Positions 45,722 through 54,227 of a stretch of 64,000 nucleotides of DNA are shown here, piece after piece. Position 1 is the stretch's first letter, and every line of letters begins with the position of its first letter. The notes under the pieces are model-generated. The model was not told the origin of the DNA and did no database searches. It saw only the letters and a list, made by a program, of their open reading frames with translations. The position numbers were made by a program, and so were the translations under genes. The DNA is from Bombella favorum (GTDB lineage: Bacteria; Pseudomonadota; Alphaproteobacteria; Acetobacterales; Acetobacteraceae), in contig NZ_NWUS01000001.1 of assembly GCF_014048475.1 (NCBI RefSeq), forward strand, positions 868,001 through 932,000, read 5' to 3'.

Positions 45722-47167
45722 ATGTCTGGTTTTTCTCCCTCTCGTCTGTTTAGAGGGCAGCCCGCTGCAACCTCATGCTCTCGGCAGGAACCGGCTGCCC
45801 CACGTCACACCAGTTTGAACGAGAAGACAAATCCACACTGGCTGACCCGCCTATGGCGTGCTGCGCATAACCTACCCGCTTCTGATGGAGGATTTGCCAC
45901 AACATTCTCCCCCTATCAGCCACCGCCAGGTGTCGTGCCAGAAGGATACGAACGCCCCAGCCCCCTCGGCACTGATTCCGCTGCCAGCAACATGACGGAC
46001 ATTTCCAGCTGGGCTATGGCACAAACAGCCGCCCAGCCTTCATGGATGGCAGATGGCCTCGGTTTTCTAGGCTATCCGACCCTCGCCCAGATGGCCCAGA
46101 GGGCAGAATTCCGCAAACCATGTGATGTCATCGCACGGGAAGCCACACGGGAATGGATCAGCCTCAGTACCCATAACCCCGCAGATCAGGCCTCCTCCTC
46201 CATCCCTTCAGACCCCGCAGCCCGCCTCCATGCGCTGGAAGTCGAGATGAAACGGTTGAACATTCGGGAACTGCTTCATCAACAGATTCTGGACAGTTTA
46301 CTCTACGGCATCGGCCATATTTGGCTTAACATGGCGGGCACACCCCGCACGACTTACGGGCAGACACTCCCGCTTCCCCTAACGCCTAATGGCGTTCGTA
46401 AAGGGACATTGGCCGGGCTGAAAACCATTGAACCCGTCTGGACCACACCCAACGCCTATAATGCCGACTCCCCTTTGCAGGATGATTATTACAGGCCGCG
46501 CAACTGGTGGGTTCAAGGCTGCCTTGTCCATCGTGACAGACTCATCAGCATGGTGCCTTATGGCGTGTCTGATCTCTTCAAGCCGTCATTCAATTTTGGT
46601 GGCATGAGCCTGACACAGCAGCTACGGCCCTATGTTCACAACTTCTTGCGGACACGCAACAGCATCAGCAACATTACGGCCAACTTCTCCAAGCTCGTTC
46701 TAAAGACCGACATGGGCGGCCTCATGGCTACTGGCACAGGCGAGGAGGCAGACCCAACGACCTCCATCACAGGTCGTGCCTCCTTCATGCAGAAGATTTC
46801 TGAAGGTCAGGACATCATCGTAGCTGACCGACAGAATGAAGATGTTTCCATCGTAGCGACCCCCCTTGCAGGGCTGGCGGACCTTCAGGCGCAGTCTATG
46901 GAAGCCATGGCCTCCATCCCCGGCATCCCACTAGTCAAGCTGTTCGGCATCACACCGAACGGGCTGAATGCCTCATCCGCTGGGGAAATCCGAGTGTTCT
47001 ATGATGAAATTGCCGCCTTCCAGGAAGCGCACATGCGGCCCGTCCTGAACCGCCTGCTCACGCTGCTCCAGCTCAACCTCTGGGGTGAGACCGACCCTGC
47101 GCTGGAGATCACCTTCAATCCCCTTTGGCAGCAGACCACACAGCCACAATCCTCCGAGGCCTCATGA
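45722..47167 (+). CDS. Portal protein (DUF1073 family)
   Basis: The portal forms the ring through which DNA enters the capsid. The 481-residue protein matches the DUF1073 family: RAEFRKPCDVIAREATREWI, RLNIRELLHQQILDSLLYG, EPVWTTPNAYNADSPLQDDY and PLVKLFGITPNGLNASSAGE followed by IRVFYDEIAAFQE are the characteristic stretches. The first 50 residues are poorly conserved. The DUF1073 profile has also been linked to Acb1-type anti-CBASS proteins as an N-terminal domain; no Acb1 phosphodiesterase portion is evident here. The downstream gene starts within its stop. Confidence 0.92.
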   Translation: MSGFSPSRLFRGQPAATSCSRQEPAAPRHTSLNEKTNPHWLTRLWRAAHNLPASDGGFATTFSPYQPPPGVVPEGYERPSPLGTDSAASNMTDISSWAMAQTAAQPSWMADGLGFLGYPTLAQMAQRAEFRKPCDVIAREATREWISLSTHNPADQASSSIPSDPAARLHALEVEMKRLNIRELLHQQILDSLLYGIGHIWLNMAGTPRTTYGQTLPLPLTPNGVRKGTLAGLKTIEPVWTTPNAYNADSPLQDDYYRPRNWWVQGCLVHRDRLISMVPYGVSDLFKPSFNFGGMSLTQQLRPYVHNFLRTRNSISNITANFSKLVLKTDMGGLMATGTGEEADPTTSITGRASFMQKISEGQDIIVADRQNEDVSIVATPLAGLADLQAQSMEAMASIPGIPLVKLFGITPNGLNASSAGEIRVFYDEIAAFQEAHMRPVLNRLLTLLQLNLWGETDPALEITFNPLWQQTTQPQSSEAS

Positions 47168-48093
47168 CCATTCTCGCCTATGACCGCACCGGCTCCGTCC
47201 GCAGTTTTGATGATAACGGGCGGCTCCGTGTCGAACGGACGCCCATCAGTAAAGCAAATATCTGCATCTATCAGGGCCGAGAAATCCCGAACCATGCCCG
47301 GCTCGGCCTAAAGCCAGATCAGCCTTACCGCCTCCTACGGGACCCGAAAGAACTGGAAAAAGCGGCCGATAGCTTCAACTCCCTCCCCATCCTGGAAGAA
47401 CACGTCCCCACCAGTGCAGACGCTCACCCACGGGAACTGACGGTCGGCTCCACTATGGATAATGCCCGTTTTGAGAGCCCTTATCTGACAGTCGGCATGG
47501 TCATTTTCGATGGCCCCGCCATCCAACGCATCCAGAGTGGCGATCAAAAAGAGCTTTCCTGCGGCTATGCCTACGAAGCCGACATGACACCCGGCACTTA
47601 TGACGGCCAGCCCTACGATGGGCGCATGGTCAATATCCGAGGAAATCATATTGCTATCGTAACAAAGGGACGAGCTGGCCCTGATGTGCTGGTCCATGAT
47701 TCTTTAACAGACAACAGGACATCCACTACCATGACACAAACAGCCGAAACACCCACGACCAAAGCATCCAACCATGAAGAGACTGAAGCTGCTTTGAATG
47801 AAGCCATTCAGAAGGCCCTCTCCGCTGACCGTGCCCTGCGTCAGGCCACGGAAGACGCCCGCCGCCTTGTCCGCCCACTGGTAGGAGATGTTCACGGGAT
47901 GGACAGTGCCGATGCCGTCTATCGCTATGCCCTCCAGCACAGCGGTATGGCCGCAGACAGTCTTGCCGACATCAATCAGGCTGGGCTGCGGGCACTTGTC
48001 CATGCCCGTCTAGCGGCCATGATTACTCCGGCCCCGCATCCGCTAGCTGCTGACGGCGCCAGCACGCCTTACACAGCCCCTCGCCGTTACTAA
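47164..48093 (+). CDS. DUF2213 capsid maturation protein (putative protease/scaffold)
   Basis: A 309-residue protein of the DUF2213 family, encoded between portal and capsid in many myoviruses and thought to be the prohead protease with a scaffold-like C-terminus. The N-terminal 190 residues carry DRTGSVRSFDDNGRLRVE, TPISKANICIYQGREIP, SFNSLPILEEHVPTSADAHP, KELSCGYAYEADMTPGTYDG and NIRGNHIAIVTKGRAGPDV. The remaining part is Ala/Thr/Glu-rich and helical, as expected of scaffold. The ATG at 47164 overlaps the portal TGA. Confidence 0.9.
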   Translation: MTILAYDRTGSVRSFDDNGRLRVERTPISKANICIYQGREIPNHARLGLKPDQPYRLLRDPKELEKAADSFNSLPILEEHVPTSADAHPRELTVGSTMDNARFESPYLTVGMVIFDGPAIQRIQSGDQKELSCGYAYEADMTPGTYDGQPYDGRMVNIRGNHIAIVTKGRAGPDVLVHDSLTDNRTSTTMTQTAETPTTKASNHEETEAALNEAIQKALSADRALRQATEDARRLVRPLVGDVHGMDSADAVYRYALQHSGMAADSLADINQAGLRALVHARLAAMITPAPHPLAADGASTPYTAPRRY

Positions 48094-48131
48094 GCCCCAC
48101 AATCCTTTCAGCCTTCACAGAAAGCATCTCC

Positions 48132-48632
48132 ATGTCCGATTTTCAGCAGAGCGTTTCCTACACATGGCCGCAGGGTTTTCCCGGTGCCCCAGCCAGTGCC
48201 AACCCCATCCGCACGGCCATCGCACCGGATGGGGGCTTCATTGCCGGAGCAGGTGGCCTGACCATTGCCCATTTTGTTTGGCGCAATGAAGACGGGCTGA
48301 GCCTGAGCAATACGGGGACCGGCATTCCGGCGGGTTTCCTCTACCGTACACAGCAGGGACTAACGACACAGTATCTTCAGTCCTCTACCATGGCCCTGCC
48401 ACAGAGCTTCATGGCCAGCATTGCAGAAGGCGGAGACTTCTGGGCTATCGCCTCCACAGCAGCCAGCACGGGTCAGGCCGTCTATGCCTCAACGGCTGAT
48501 GGCAGTCTCCAGACAGCACCGGCAGGCAATGCCCCACAGGGAACAGTCGCTACCGGCTGGACTGTCGCCCATGGTGGTAATGCGGGGGAGCCGATCATCA
48601 TTTCTGGCCCCATGCACCCTATAGCGACCTAA
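48132..48632 (+). CDS. Phage capsid cement protein (Gp24-like)
   Basis: A 166-residue structural protein, resembling the cement/decoration proteins located between DUF2213 and the capsid gene in this phage type. It has a Gly/Ala/Ser-rich beta composition (FPGAPASANPIRTAIAPDGG, IAGAGGLTIAHFVWRNEDGL, TVATGWTVAHGGNAGEP). No catalytic motif. Identity rests on composition, length and position. Confidence 0.75.
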   Translation: MSDFQQSVSYTWPQGFPGAPASANPIRTAIAPDGGFIAGAGGLTIAHFVWRNEDGLSLSNTGTGIPAGFLYRTQQGLTTQYLQSSTMALPQSFMASIAEGGDFWAIASTAASTGQAVYASTADGSLQTAPAGNAPQGTVATGWTVAHGGNAGEPIIISGPMHPIAT

Positions 48633-48692
48633 TGCACGCCCTATTACAGGCCATGCCCTTCTCTGCCCCAGACCATCCATAAGGTATCCATC

Positions 48693-49718
48693 ATGCCCCA
48701 TTCCATTTCTTCCGCCATGCTGAAACGTGATTTCGGTATTCATGGCGTGATCGACCACGCCATGGCGTTTGACAGTGCCGTGACGGCTCCCAATTCTGGC
48801 ATTCCGTCCATTTTCTCCACCTATACCGATCCCCGGACCATCAAGGCCCTCATCACACCCATCCGGGCAGAGTCCATCTATGGTCAGGGTCAGAAAGGCG
48901 ACTGGCTGACGGATACGGCACAGTTCCCCTTTGTCGAACTCTCCGGCCAGACAGCATCCTATGGCGATTATGACAGCTCTGGCGACAGTGACGTCAACGC
49001 CAATTGGGTGCAGCGTCAGTCCTTCCACTTTCAGACATGGACACGCTGGGGGGAGCGGGAAGCCGAACGTATGGGAGCCGCCCGTCTCGATTGGGTTTCC
49101 CGCAAAAATGAGGCCTCCATCTCCATTCTAAACAAGACGAGCAACCGTATCAGCCTGTTTGGGATGGAAGGGCTTCAACTGCGTGGCGCCCTCAACGACA
49201 CGGCCCTGCCGCCTGCCATTCAGCCCACACCAAAAATTGCACCCTCCGGTGCGGCAACGGGTAGCAATGATTGGCTGAGCATCACCGACCCGGTGCAGGT
49301 TTATGCTGATATTCTCAAGGCCTTCCAGCAGCTTTCCGAACAAATGGGCGGGAATGTCACGCTGGAAAGCCCGCTAACTCTCGTCATTCCAACAGAGCGG
49401 CAACAGTGCCTGCTCTATACCAACCAGTTCCGCACCTCCCTGCGAGACCTGCTGCGGGAGAACCTGCCCAATCTGAAAATCGAAACCCTGCCGGAAGCAG
49501 GTGGAACACTTTCCGGTGGTCTTAGCAAGGTCACACAAATGCAGCTCTTCCTACGAGAAGTAGACGGACAGGAAAGTGTGACAACTGCCTTCACCGAGAA
49601 GCTGCGTGCCCATGCCGTAGAGCGTTACAGCTCTTACATCCGCCAGAAGAAATCCCAGGGCACATGGGGAACCATCTGGTTCTACCCAGTGGCTTGCGTC
49701 ACCATGACAGGAATCTAA
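48693..49718 (+). CDS. Major capsid protein (DUF2184 family)
   Basis: The 341-residue protein matches the DUF2184 major capsid group of HK97 fold. Recognisable parts are GIPSIFSTYTDPRTIKALI, the tag-like NWVQRQSFHFQTWTRWGERE, KNEASISILNKTSNRISLFG, LVIPTERQQCLLY, and a C-terminal VACVTMTGI. Its position after the cement gene and before neck genes is standard. It should be the most abundant virion protein. Confidence 0.9.
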   Translation: MPHSISSAMLKRDFGIHGVIDHAMAFDSAVTAPNSGIPSIFSTYTDPRTIKALITPIRAESIYGQGQKGDWLTDTAQFPFVELSGQTASYGDYDSSGDSDVNANWVQRQSFHFQTWTRWGEREAERMGAARLDWVSRKNEASISILNKTSNRISLFGMEGLQLRGALNDTALPPAIQPTPKIAPSGAATGSNDWLSITDPVQVYADILKAFQQLSEQMGGNVTLESPLTLVIPTERQQCLLYTNQFRTSLRDLLRENLPNLKIETLPEAGGTLSGGLSKVTQMQLFLREVDGQESVTTAFTEKLRAHAVERYSSYIRQKKSQGTWGTIWFYPVACVTMTGI

Positions 49719-49721
49719 CAT

Positions 49722-50135
49722 ATGGCTGATACCGTTATCGTCCTCTGCCGCCTGCCTTCCGGCATCCGGCTCGACCTGCACGACCTCGCAAGCCTGAGCG
49801 AACGGACGCAGGCCACAGCACCCATCATGGCCCCACCGCAAGCACGGTCCTCCATCCTGCTGAATGGTATTCGGCAGGACCCATTCTATCACCCGGCAGA
49901 AAACCGCCTACTTGGCCGGGCCGGACGCACCACCGTGCCAACGGACTTCTGGAAAGCATGGCTAGAGCAAAACAGGCAGAGTGATCTCATCACCCGGAAG
50001 ATCATCTTTGCCGAGAACACACCCGCCCGTGCCGATAACGCCATGACTGAACTGGCCAAAGAACGCACAGGGCTAGAGGGAGCCGATTCCACCACCCTGA
50101 CGGATGGCGTCACTCCCATGCAGACAGCGGCCTAA
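49722..50135 (+). CDS. Phage structural protein of unknown function
   Basis: A 137-residue protein just after the capsid gene. It begins with a beta segment typical of small head proteins (ADTVIVLCRLPSGIRLDLHD) and contains FWKAWLEQNRQSDLITRKII, resembling the short post-capsid proteins of DUF1073/DUF2184 myoviruses. No enzymatic motif. The start is an ATG at 49722, three bases after the capsid stop. Confidence 0.68.
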   Translation: MADTVIVLCRLPSGIRLDLHDLASLSERTQATAPIMAPPQARSSILLNGIRQDPFYHPAENRLLGRAGRTTVPTDFWKAWLEQNRQSDLITRKIIFAENTPARADNAMTELAKERTGLEGADSTTLTDGVTPMQTAA

Positions 50136-50201
50136 TAGCCTGCCCGTGCCGGCTTGGTTTCAGCCAACACGGCACGGGCACACCAACTGAGAGATGCCTC
50201 C

Positions 50202-50669
50202 ATGACAGACTCTTCTACGCCTTCAGGGCGGGTCTCTTTCTCTTATCCGGACTGGCAGGCGGCTTATCCAGCCTTTACAGGTCACATTAGTGCGGAACAG
50301 GCAGAAGGGTTCTTCCAACTGGCTGAGCTCATCCTAAACAATACAGGCTGTTCCCCTATCCGGGATATAGCGAAGCGTAGGGCACTACTCTGGCTGCTTG
50401 TGGCACATCAGGCACAGCTCTTCGCCACAAATGGGACGGTACAGTCTGGCAGTGCCACCGCAAAGGCCCCGATGGCTGCACCTGTTGGGCGGATATCCTC
50501 CGCCACACAGGGAGCCGTCTCCATCACTCTGGATGGTAGTGCTCTACCCAAGCAAGCCGGATGGTTCAGCCAGACACAATATGGGCTGATCTTCTGGCAG
50601 GCCACAGCACCCTACCGCCAGATGCGCTTCCTACCCGGCCAAGCACACCCGGCACGCCTCTGGCCCTGA
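50202..50669 (+). CDS. DUF4054 head-tail connector protein
   Basis: A 155-residue protein with the DUF4054 features: an aromatic N-terminal motif ([21 protein letters not shown]), a helical [10 protein letters not shown] segment, and [16 protein letters not shown]. Such proteins form the head-tail connector or adaptor ring. The ATG at 50202 has a GAGAG-type ribosome site; the frame is open further upstream to 50154. Confidence 0.85.
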   Translation: MTDSSTPSGRVSFSYPDWQAAYPAFTGHISAEQAEGFFQLAELILNNTGCSPIRDIAKRRALLWLLVAHQAQLFATNGTVQSGSATAKAPMAAPVGRISSATQGAVSITLDGSALPKQAGWFSQTQYGLIFWQATAPYRQMRFLPGQAHPARLWP

Positions 50670-50678
50670 TATGGAAAA

Positions 50679-50698
50679 GCCCGCTCCAAAGAGCGGGC
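50679..50698 (-). terminator. Minus-strand terminator of the small membrane protein cassette
   Basis: GCCCGCTC (50679-50686) pairs exactly with GAGCGGGC (50691-50698) across CAAA. On the minus strand TTTT follows, so it ends the minus-strand gene at 50718-50909. On the plus strand the poly-T is missing. Confidence 0.78.
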
Positions 50699-50717
50699 CT
50701 TCATCACGTCGACAGCA

Positions 50718-50909
50718 TCAATGCCAAAGCAGCCACCAGACGACATAAGCAAAGAGAAACGGCATCACGAGGCGGATTAATGTCCCGAACGTGAATCCTT
50801 CACCATCACTTGCCCGCATCATCAGGAAAATGGTCCGTGTCAGAGAGAGCAGACACAGAATCAGCACCACAGCAAACAGCACAACTTTGCCGGTTACAGC
50901 ACCATACAT
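50718..50909 (-). CDS. Small minus-strand two-span membrane protein in phage operon
   Basis: A 63-residue protein on the strand opposite to the late genes. AGGAG lies 9 bases before the ATG. Two hydrophobic spans (VVLFAVVLILCLLSLTRTIF and LVMPFLFAYVVWWLLWH) flank a short polar loop. It is followed by its own terminator, so it forms a self-contained cassette of moron type, probably expressed in the lysogen. Function unknown; superinfection exclusion or envelope modification are typical jobs of such genes. Confidence 0.7.
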   Translation of the reverse strand: MYGAVTGKVVLFAVVLILCLLSLTRTIFLMMRASDGEGFTFGTLIRLVMPFLFAYVVWWLLWH

Positions 50910-51047
50910 ACGACCTTACTCCTGTCCCACTAAGGCTGAACATACACCCGCTACTCAGCCAAAATTGAGCGTAAGGTGGCGTAGTCGTGCACTTTCGTCA
51001 ATCCACGCCTGCCCGGCCTTTCCACCACACGCAGAGAGCCAGACATC

Positions 51048-51437
51048 ATGAACCTCTTCTCTCTCGCCAGTACCATGACCTCCATCATCAACCCGCTTCA
51101 ACCCGCCCACCTGCGCCGTATGACCGGAACTCAACTGGCTGCGGATTACAGCACAACCCCGCTTTATGAAGACATCCCGGTGATGATCGCCATTCAGCCC
51201 GCCCCTGCGGCTCTCCTTCAACTCATTGGAGATATCGCCCAACAAGGGGAGAGCCGGGTCATCTTCATGCAGGGCAGTGCCCATACACTCAGCCGCCCGT
51301 TGCACACAGGGGGCGATACGCTCCTTTTTGAAGGATCGGAGTGGCTCGTCACGAAAATTCTCGAACAATGGGGAACCAATCAATGGTGCCGCCTGATCGT
51401 CACACGCCAGACTCCCTTTCGGCAGAGTACCAACTGA
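51048..51437 (+). CDS. Phage neck/head completion protein
   Basis: A 129-residue protein with beta-rich character (YEDIPVMIAIQPAP; TLLFEGSEWLVTKIL) like head-closure proteins encoded between the DUF4054 connector and the tail terminator. No specific family motif is certain. The C-terminus (VTRQTPFRQSTN) is basic. Confidence 0.65.
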   Translation: MNLFSLASTMTSIINPLQPAHLRRMTGTQLAADYSTTPLYEDIPVMIAIQPAPAALLQLIGDIAQQGESRVIFMQGSAHTLSRPLHTGGDTLLFEGSEWLVTKILEQWGTNQWCRLIVTRQTPFRQSTN

Positions 51438-51457
51438 CACCAACGGAAAGTACTGTC

Positions 51458-51964
51458 ATGCAGGTGCTGGGTGACTGGCTTAAAGAAACAGTTCTCCCTA
51501 CCGATTGGGGCCTGTTTCAAGGCCAACAGAACCGCCTCCCCACACCTCAGACAAGCTACCTTATCATGCAGGCAACCTCCCGCCGCCCGCTAGCCACCAA
51601 CAGCCACAATTACACCGCAACGAGTGTCACCATCTCCCAGCCTGTAGAGCTAGCCATCCAGCTCACTGCCCGTGGCCCCGGTGCCATAACAGTGCTGGGA
51701 AGCATCAGCACGCTCTGGCGGGACAGACAAACTGTAGCTTGGTTCCAGCAAAAACGGAATGACATAGCCCCCAGCGATACCGGACCTCTCACGCAGCAAG
51801 ACTTCACCAATGCAGAACAACAGTATGAACCTTCCGCCACACTGCAACTGAAGCTCATCCTGATAACCTCCATAACTCACTCTACCGAAACCGCTACAGC
51901 CCTTGATTTGGCCTCCATGACGGAAGCCACAACGACCAGTTTCCTGCGGCCTTCCGTTCCCTGA
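51458..51964 (+). CDS. Neck terminator protein (LIC_12616-like)
   Basis: A 168-residue protein resembling phage neck-terminator proteins: GQQNRLPTPQTSYLIMQATS matches the family's N-terminal signature, and the rest is a beta-sandwich. It should cap the tail tube at the head-proximal end. The start ATG 51458 has GGAAAG 9 bases upstream; the frame is open further upstream (to 51341), overlapping the previous gene, so the N-terminus is not certain. Confidence 0.78.
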   Translation: MQVLGDWLKETVLPTDWGLFQGQQNRLPTPQTSYLIMQATSRRPLATNSHNYTATSVTISQPVELAIQLTARGPGAITVLGSISTLWRDRQTVAWFQQKRNDIAPSDTGPLTQQDFTNAEQQYEPSATLQLKLILITSITHSTETATALDLASMTEATTTSFLRPSVP

Positions 51965-51996
51965 TCCCCGTACTTAATAGATAAGGACATTGCCTC

Positions 51997-53166
51997 ATGG
52001 TCTCCCTGACCGGCACCATCCCCCTTTCTCAGACTGTCAGCATCAACCCTGCTACACTCGGCACAGCGAACAGCGTTCCCTTCATGAACGGGCTCCTTAT
52101 TACGGCGCCATCCGATGCGACTGCCCTGAGCGTGGGCCAGATAAAACAGTACAGTTCCCTGACAGACGTTATAAAAGACTTCCCAGCCGATAGTTTGGAA
52201 GCCCGCATGGCGGCTGTCTATTTCGCCAGCCACGACGATGCTGCTCAGATACCAGCTACGCTGCTGATCCATATGGCAGACCCCGCCCATCTGGCAGACC
52301 CAACCACCCTTATGGAGCTGATCACCAGCCAAAATCAGGATTTCACCGGCTTCACCACGATATGGGAACCCACCCTGGCACAGAAACAGGCCTTTGCTAC
52401 ATGGGTAGCTGGCAAAGCGGGCCGTTATTGGTACGTTCCGTGGGATACGGATAAGCAGGCTCTCAATAGCCAAAACAGTGCCAGCTTCGGCACATGGTTG
52501 CAGAACCAGAATATTGACGGCACAACCCTGCTCTACCAAGACCCGCTGGCTGCCGCCTTCTGTCTGGGATGGATGGCCTCCATCGACTTTGACGCCACGA
52601 ATGGCCGGACAAACCTATGCTTCCGCCGCAGCGGACTACTAACCCCCAGCGTGACCGACGCCACCACGGCTGCCACCCTCCGCAGCAATGGCTACAATTT
52701 TTACGGGGCCTATGCCAACGGGCTAGGACGCTTCCAATGGCTGGAGGATGGACATGTCTCCGGCTCCTTCCTCTGGGCTGACAGCTACATCAATCAAGTG
52801 TGGCTCAATGCATCCTTCCAGTCCGACCTGACTGCACTTCTGCTCCAGTCCGGGCAGATCCCTTATGACAGCATCGGAGATGGGCTGATCTCCGCCTGCG
52901 TGCAGGACACCATCAATCAGGCACTCCGGTTCGGGGCCATCCGCCCCGGCGTGAACCTGACATCCCTTCAGAAACAGCAGATCGACCAGAGTGCCGGCAC
53001 GACTATCAGCGATACGGTACAGAGCCGTGGCTGGTATTTCCAGCCCAATGCCTCCACCGCAGCCGCAGACATCCGGGCCGCCCGGAAAAGTCCACCCTGC
53101 CGCTTTTGGTACACGGATGGTCAGTCCGTCCAGTCCATTCATCTCTCATCCATCGAGGTTCAGTAA
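51997..53166 (+). CDS. Tail sheath protein (DUF3383 family)
   Basis: This is the contractile sheath. The 389-residue protein has the DUF3383 features: an N-terminal SLTGTIPLSQTVSINPATLG, INGLLIT-like FMNGLLITAPSDATALSVGQ, a long Ig-like central region, and a C-terminal part with RGWYFQPNASTAAADIRAAR and an ending strand QSIHLSSIEVQ. Some DUF3383 members are called sheath-like. Its presence shows the tail is contractile. Confidence 0.9.
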   Translation: MVSLTGTIPLSQTVSINPATLGTANSVPFMNGLLITAPSDATALSVGQIKQYSSLTDVIKDFPADSLEARMAAVYFASHDDAAQIPATLLIHMADPAHLADPTTLMELITSQNQDFTGFTTIWEPTLAQKQAFATWVAGKAGRYWYVPWDTDKQALNSQNSASFGTWLQNQNIDGTTLLYQDPLAAAFCLGWMASIDFDATNGRTNLCFRRSGLLTPSVTDATTAATLRSNGYNFYGAYANGLGRFQWLEDGHVSGSFLWADSYINQVWLNASFQSDLTALLLQSGQIPYDSIGDGLISACVQDTINQALRFGAIRPGVNLTSLQKQQIDQSAGTTISDTVQSRGWYFQPNASTAAADIRAARKSPPCRFWYTDGQSVQSIHLSSIEVQ

Positions 53167-53169
53167 GAC

Positions 53170-53613
53170 ATGTCCGGCAATGCACTCATCACATCAGCAG
53201 ACGCCGTTTTTACCCTCACGGTCAAAACCCTTTTCAATGCACCCATCACGCTGGAAAACTGGGCGACAGATCATGGTTGGAGCGGTGCCCAGAAGCTGAA
53301 ATTAGCCACAACCAGTCTTTCCATTGACGGCCGCCTCAATAAAGGCTTTGTCCCTTCGGCCTATCACATGACCCTCAACTTTTCGGCAGCATCCCGTTCT
53401 CTACCTGTTTTTGACGCCATAGCCACGGCATCCCGGCAGGCACGGACAGTGTATGAACTAAACGGGGAGCTGCTGCTGCATGGGCTAGGGCGGCGTTTTA
53501 CCTTCACCAATGGCTGTCTGACAGATTATGACCCTGTTCCAGCAGGGGACACTACACTGGGCAACCGAAGTGTGAACATCACATGGGAAAATGTCCTCCC
53601 AGCGGGCCTATAA
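53170..53613 (+). CDS. Tail tube protein (DUF3277 type)
   Basis: A 147-residue protein directly after the sheath gene. Features fit the tube fold: FNAPITLENWATDHGWSGAQ, SIDGRLNKGFVPSAYHMTLN, an ELNGELLLHGLGRRFTFTNG loop and a closing RSVNITWENVLPAG. Its position between sheath and assembly chaperone is characteristic. Confidence 0.85.
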   Translation: MSGNALITSADAVFTLTVKTLFNAPITLENWATDHGWSGAQKLKLATTSLSIDGRLNKGFVPSAYHMTLNFSAASRSLPVFDAIATASRQARTVYELNGELLLHGLGRRFTFTNGCLTDYDPVPAGDTTLGNRSVNITWENVLPAGL

Positions 53614-53625
53614 GGCGAACATACC

Positions 53626-54090
53626 ATGAAGAGCATCGAATGGACCCCTCATGAAGGCCCGGATGCGGGCAAATGTTTTATCATTACCCGCATGTCAGCC
53701 TTCACAGCGGACCGCTGGGCACGGCATGTTGTCCGTGCCCTCGCCCGTGCTGGAGCCAACACACCACGGGAAGCCTTACAGAGCGGCATCGCTGGTCTCT
53801 CCGGCCAGAGCATGGCCCTGTTCGGCCATATGAGCGATGAAGACTGCGACCGAGCTTTCTCCGGCCTGCTGGACTGCGTGACAATTCGCCGGGACCCTAA
53901 CAACCGGGCCATTGATCCTGCGCCGCTCATCGAGGCAGATATTACAGACCCCAACACATTACCCGCCCTGCGGACGGAGGCCTTTCGGCTGAATGTGGAT
54001 TTTTTCAAGGCCGCAATTTACCAGATCTATCCTCTCATCGCCCTGCTGAGGGAGACACAGCCAGACGAGCCTCCCCCGCCTGCTGTGTGA
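53626..54090 (+). CDS. Tail assembly chaperone, short form
   Basis: A 154-residue protein between tube and tape measure genes, the normal place of the lambda gpG-like chaperone. It is helical and contains ITRMSAFTADRWARHVVRAL and QSMALFGHMSDEDCDRAFSG. Codons 126-127 read TTT TTC preceded by T, giving a TTTTTTC slippery heptamer at 54000-54006. A -1 frame opens from there to 54227, so a fused long form probably exists (see the frameshift entry). Confidence 0.82.
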   Translation: MKSIEWTPHEGPDAGKCFIITRMSAFTADRWARHVVRALARAGANTPREALQSGIAGLSGQSMALFGHMSDEDCDRAFSGLLDCVTIRRDPNNRAIDPAPLIEADITDPNTLPALRTEAFRLNVDFFKAAIYQIYPLIALLRETQPDEPPPPAV

Positions 54091-54227
54091 ACCTCTCCAG
54101 CCCGATGGCTTTTGTCATCAATGCAGGGTTAGCCACACTGCATGAGCTAAAGACCCTCTATGACAGTGAAGACATGTGGCTTCTCTGGGAAGTTGCGGCC
54201 GTGGAGCGCATAAATGGCCATTCTTGA
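53626..54227 (+). other. Predicted -1 frameshift product of the tail assembly chaperone
   Basis: Slipping back one base on TTTTTTC (54000-54006) moves ribosomes from the chaperone frame into one open without a stop until TGA 54225-54227. The product would have 127 shared residues plus 73 new ones ending AVERINGHS, about 200 in total, overlapping the tape measure start. This mirrors gpG/gpGT of lambda and similar pairs in many tailed phages. The -1 segment also has an internal ATG at 54105 that could start a separate 40-residue protein. Confidence 0.7.

Noticed and set aside
51877-52539. 220-codon minus-strand frame opposite the sheath gene
   Set aside because: Shadow frame without signal peptide or ribosome site, unlike the credible minus-strand cargo genes.
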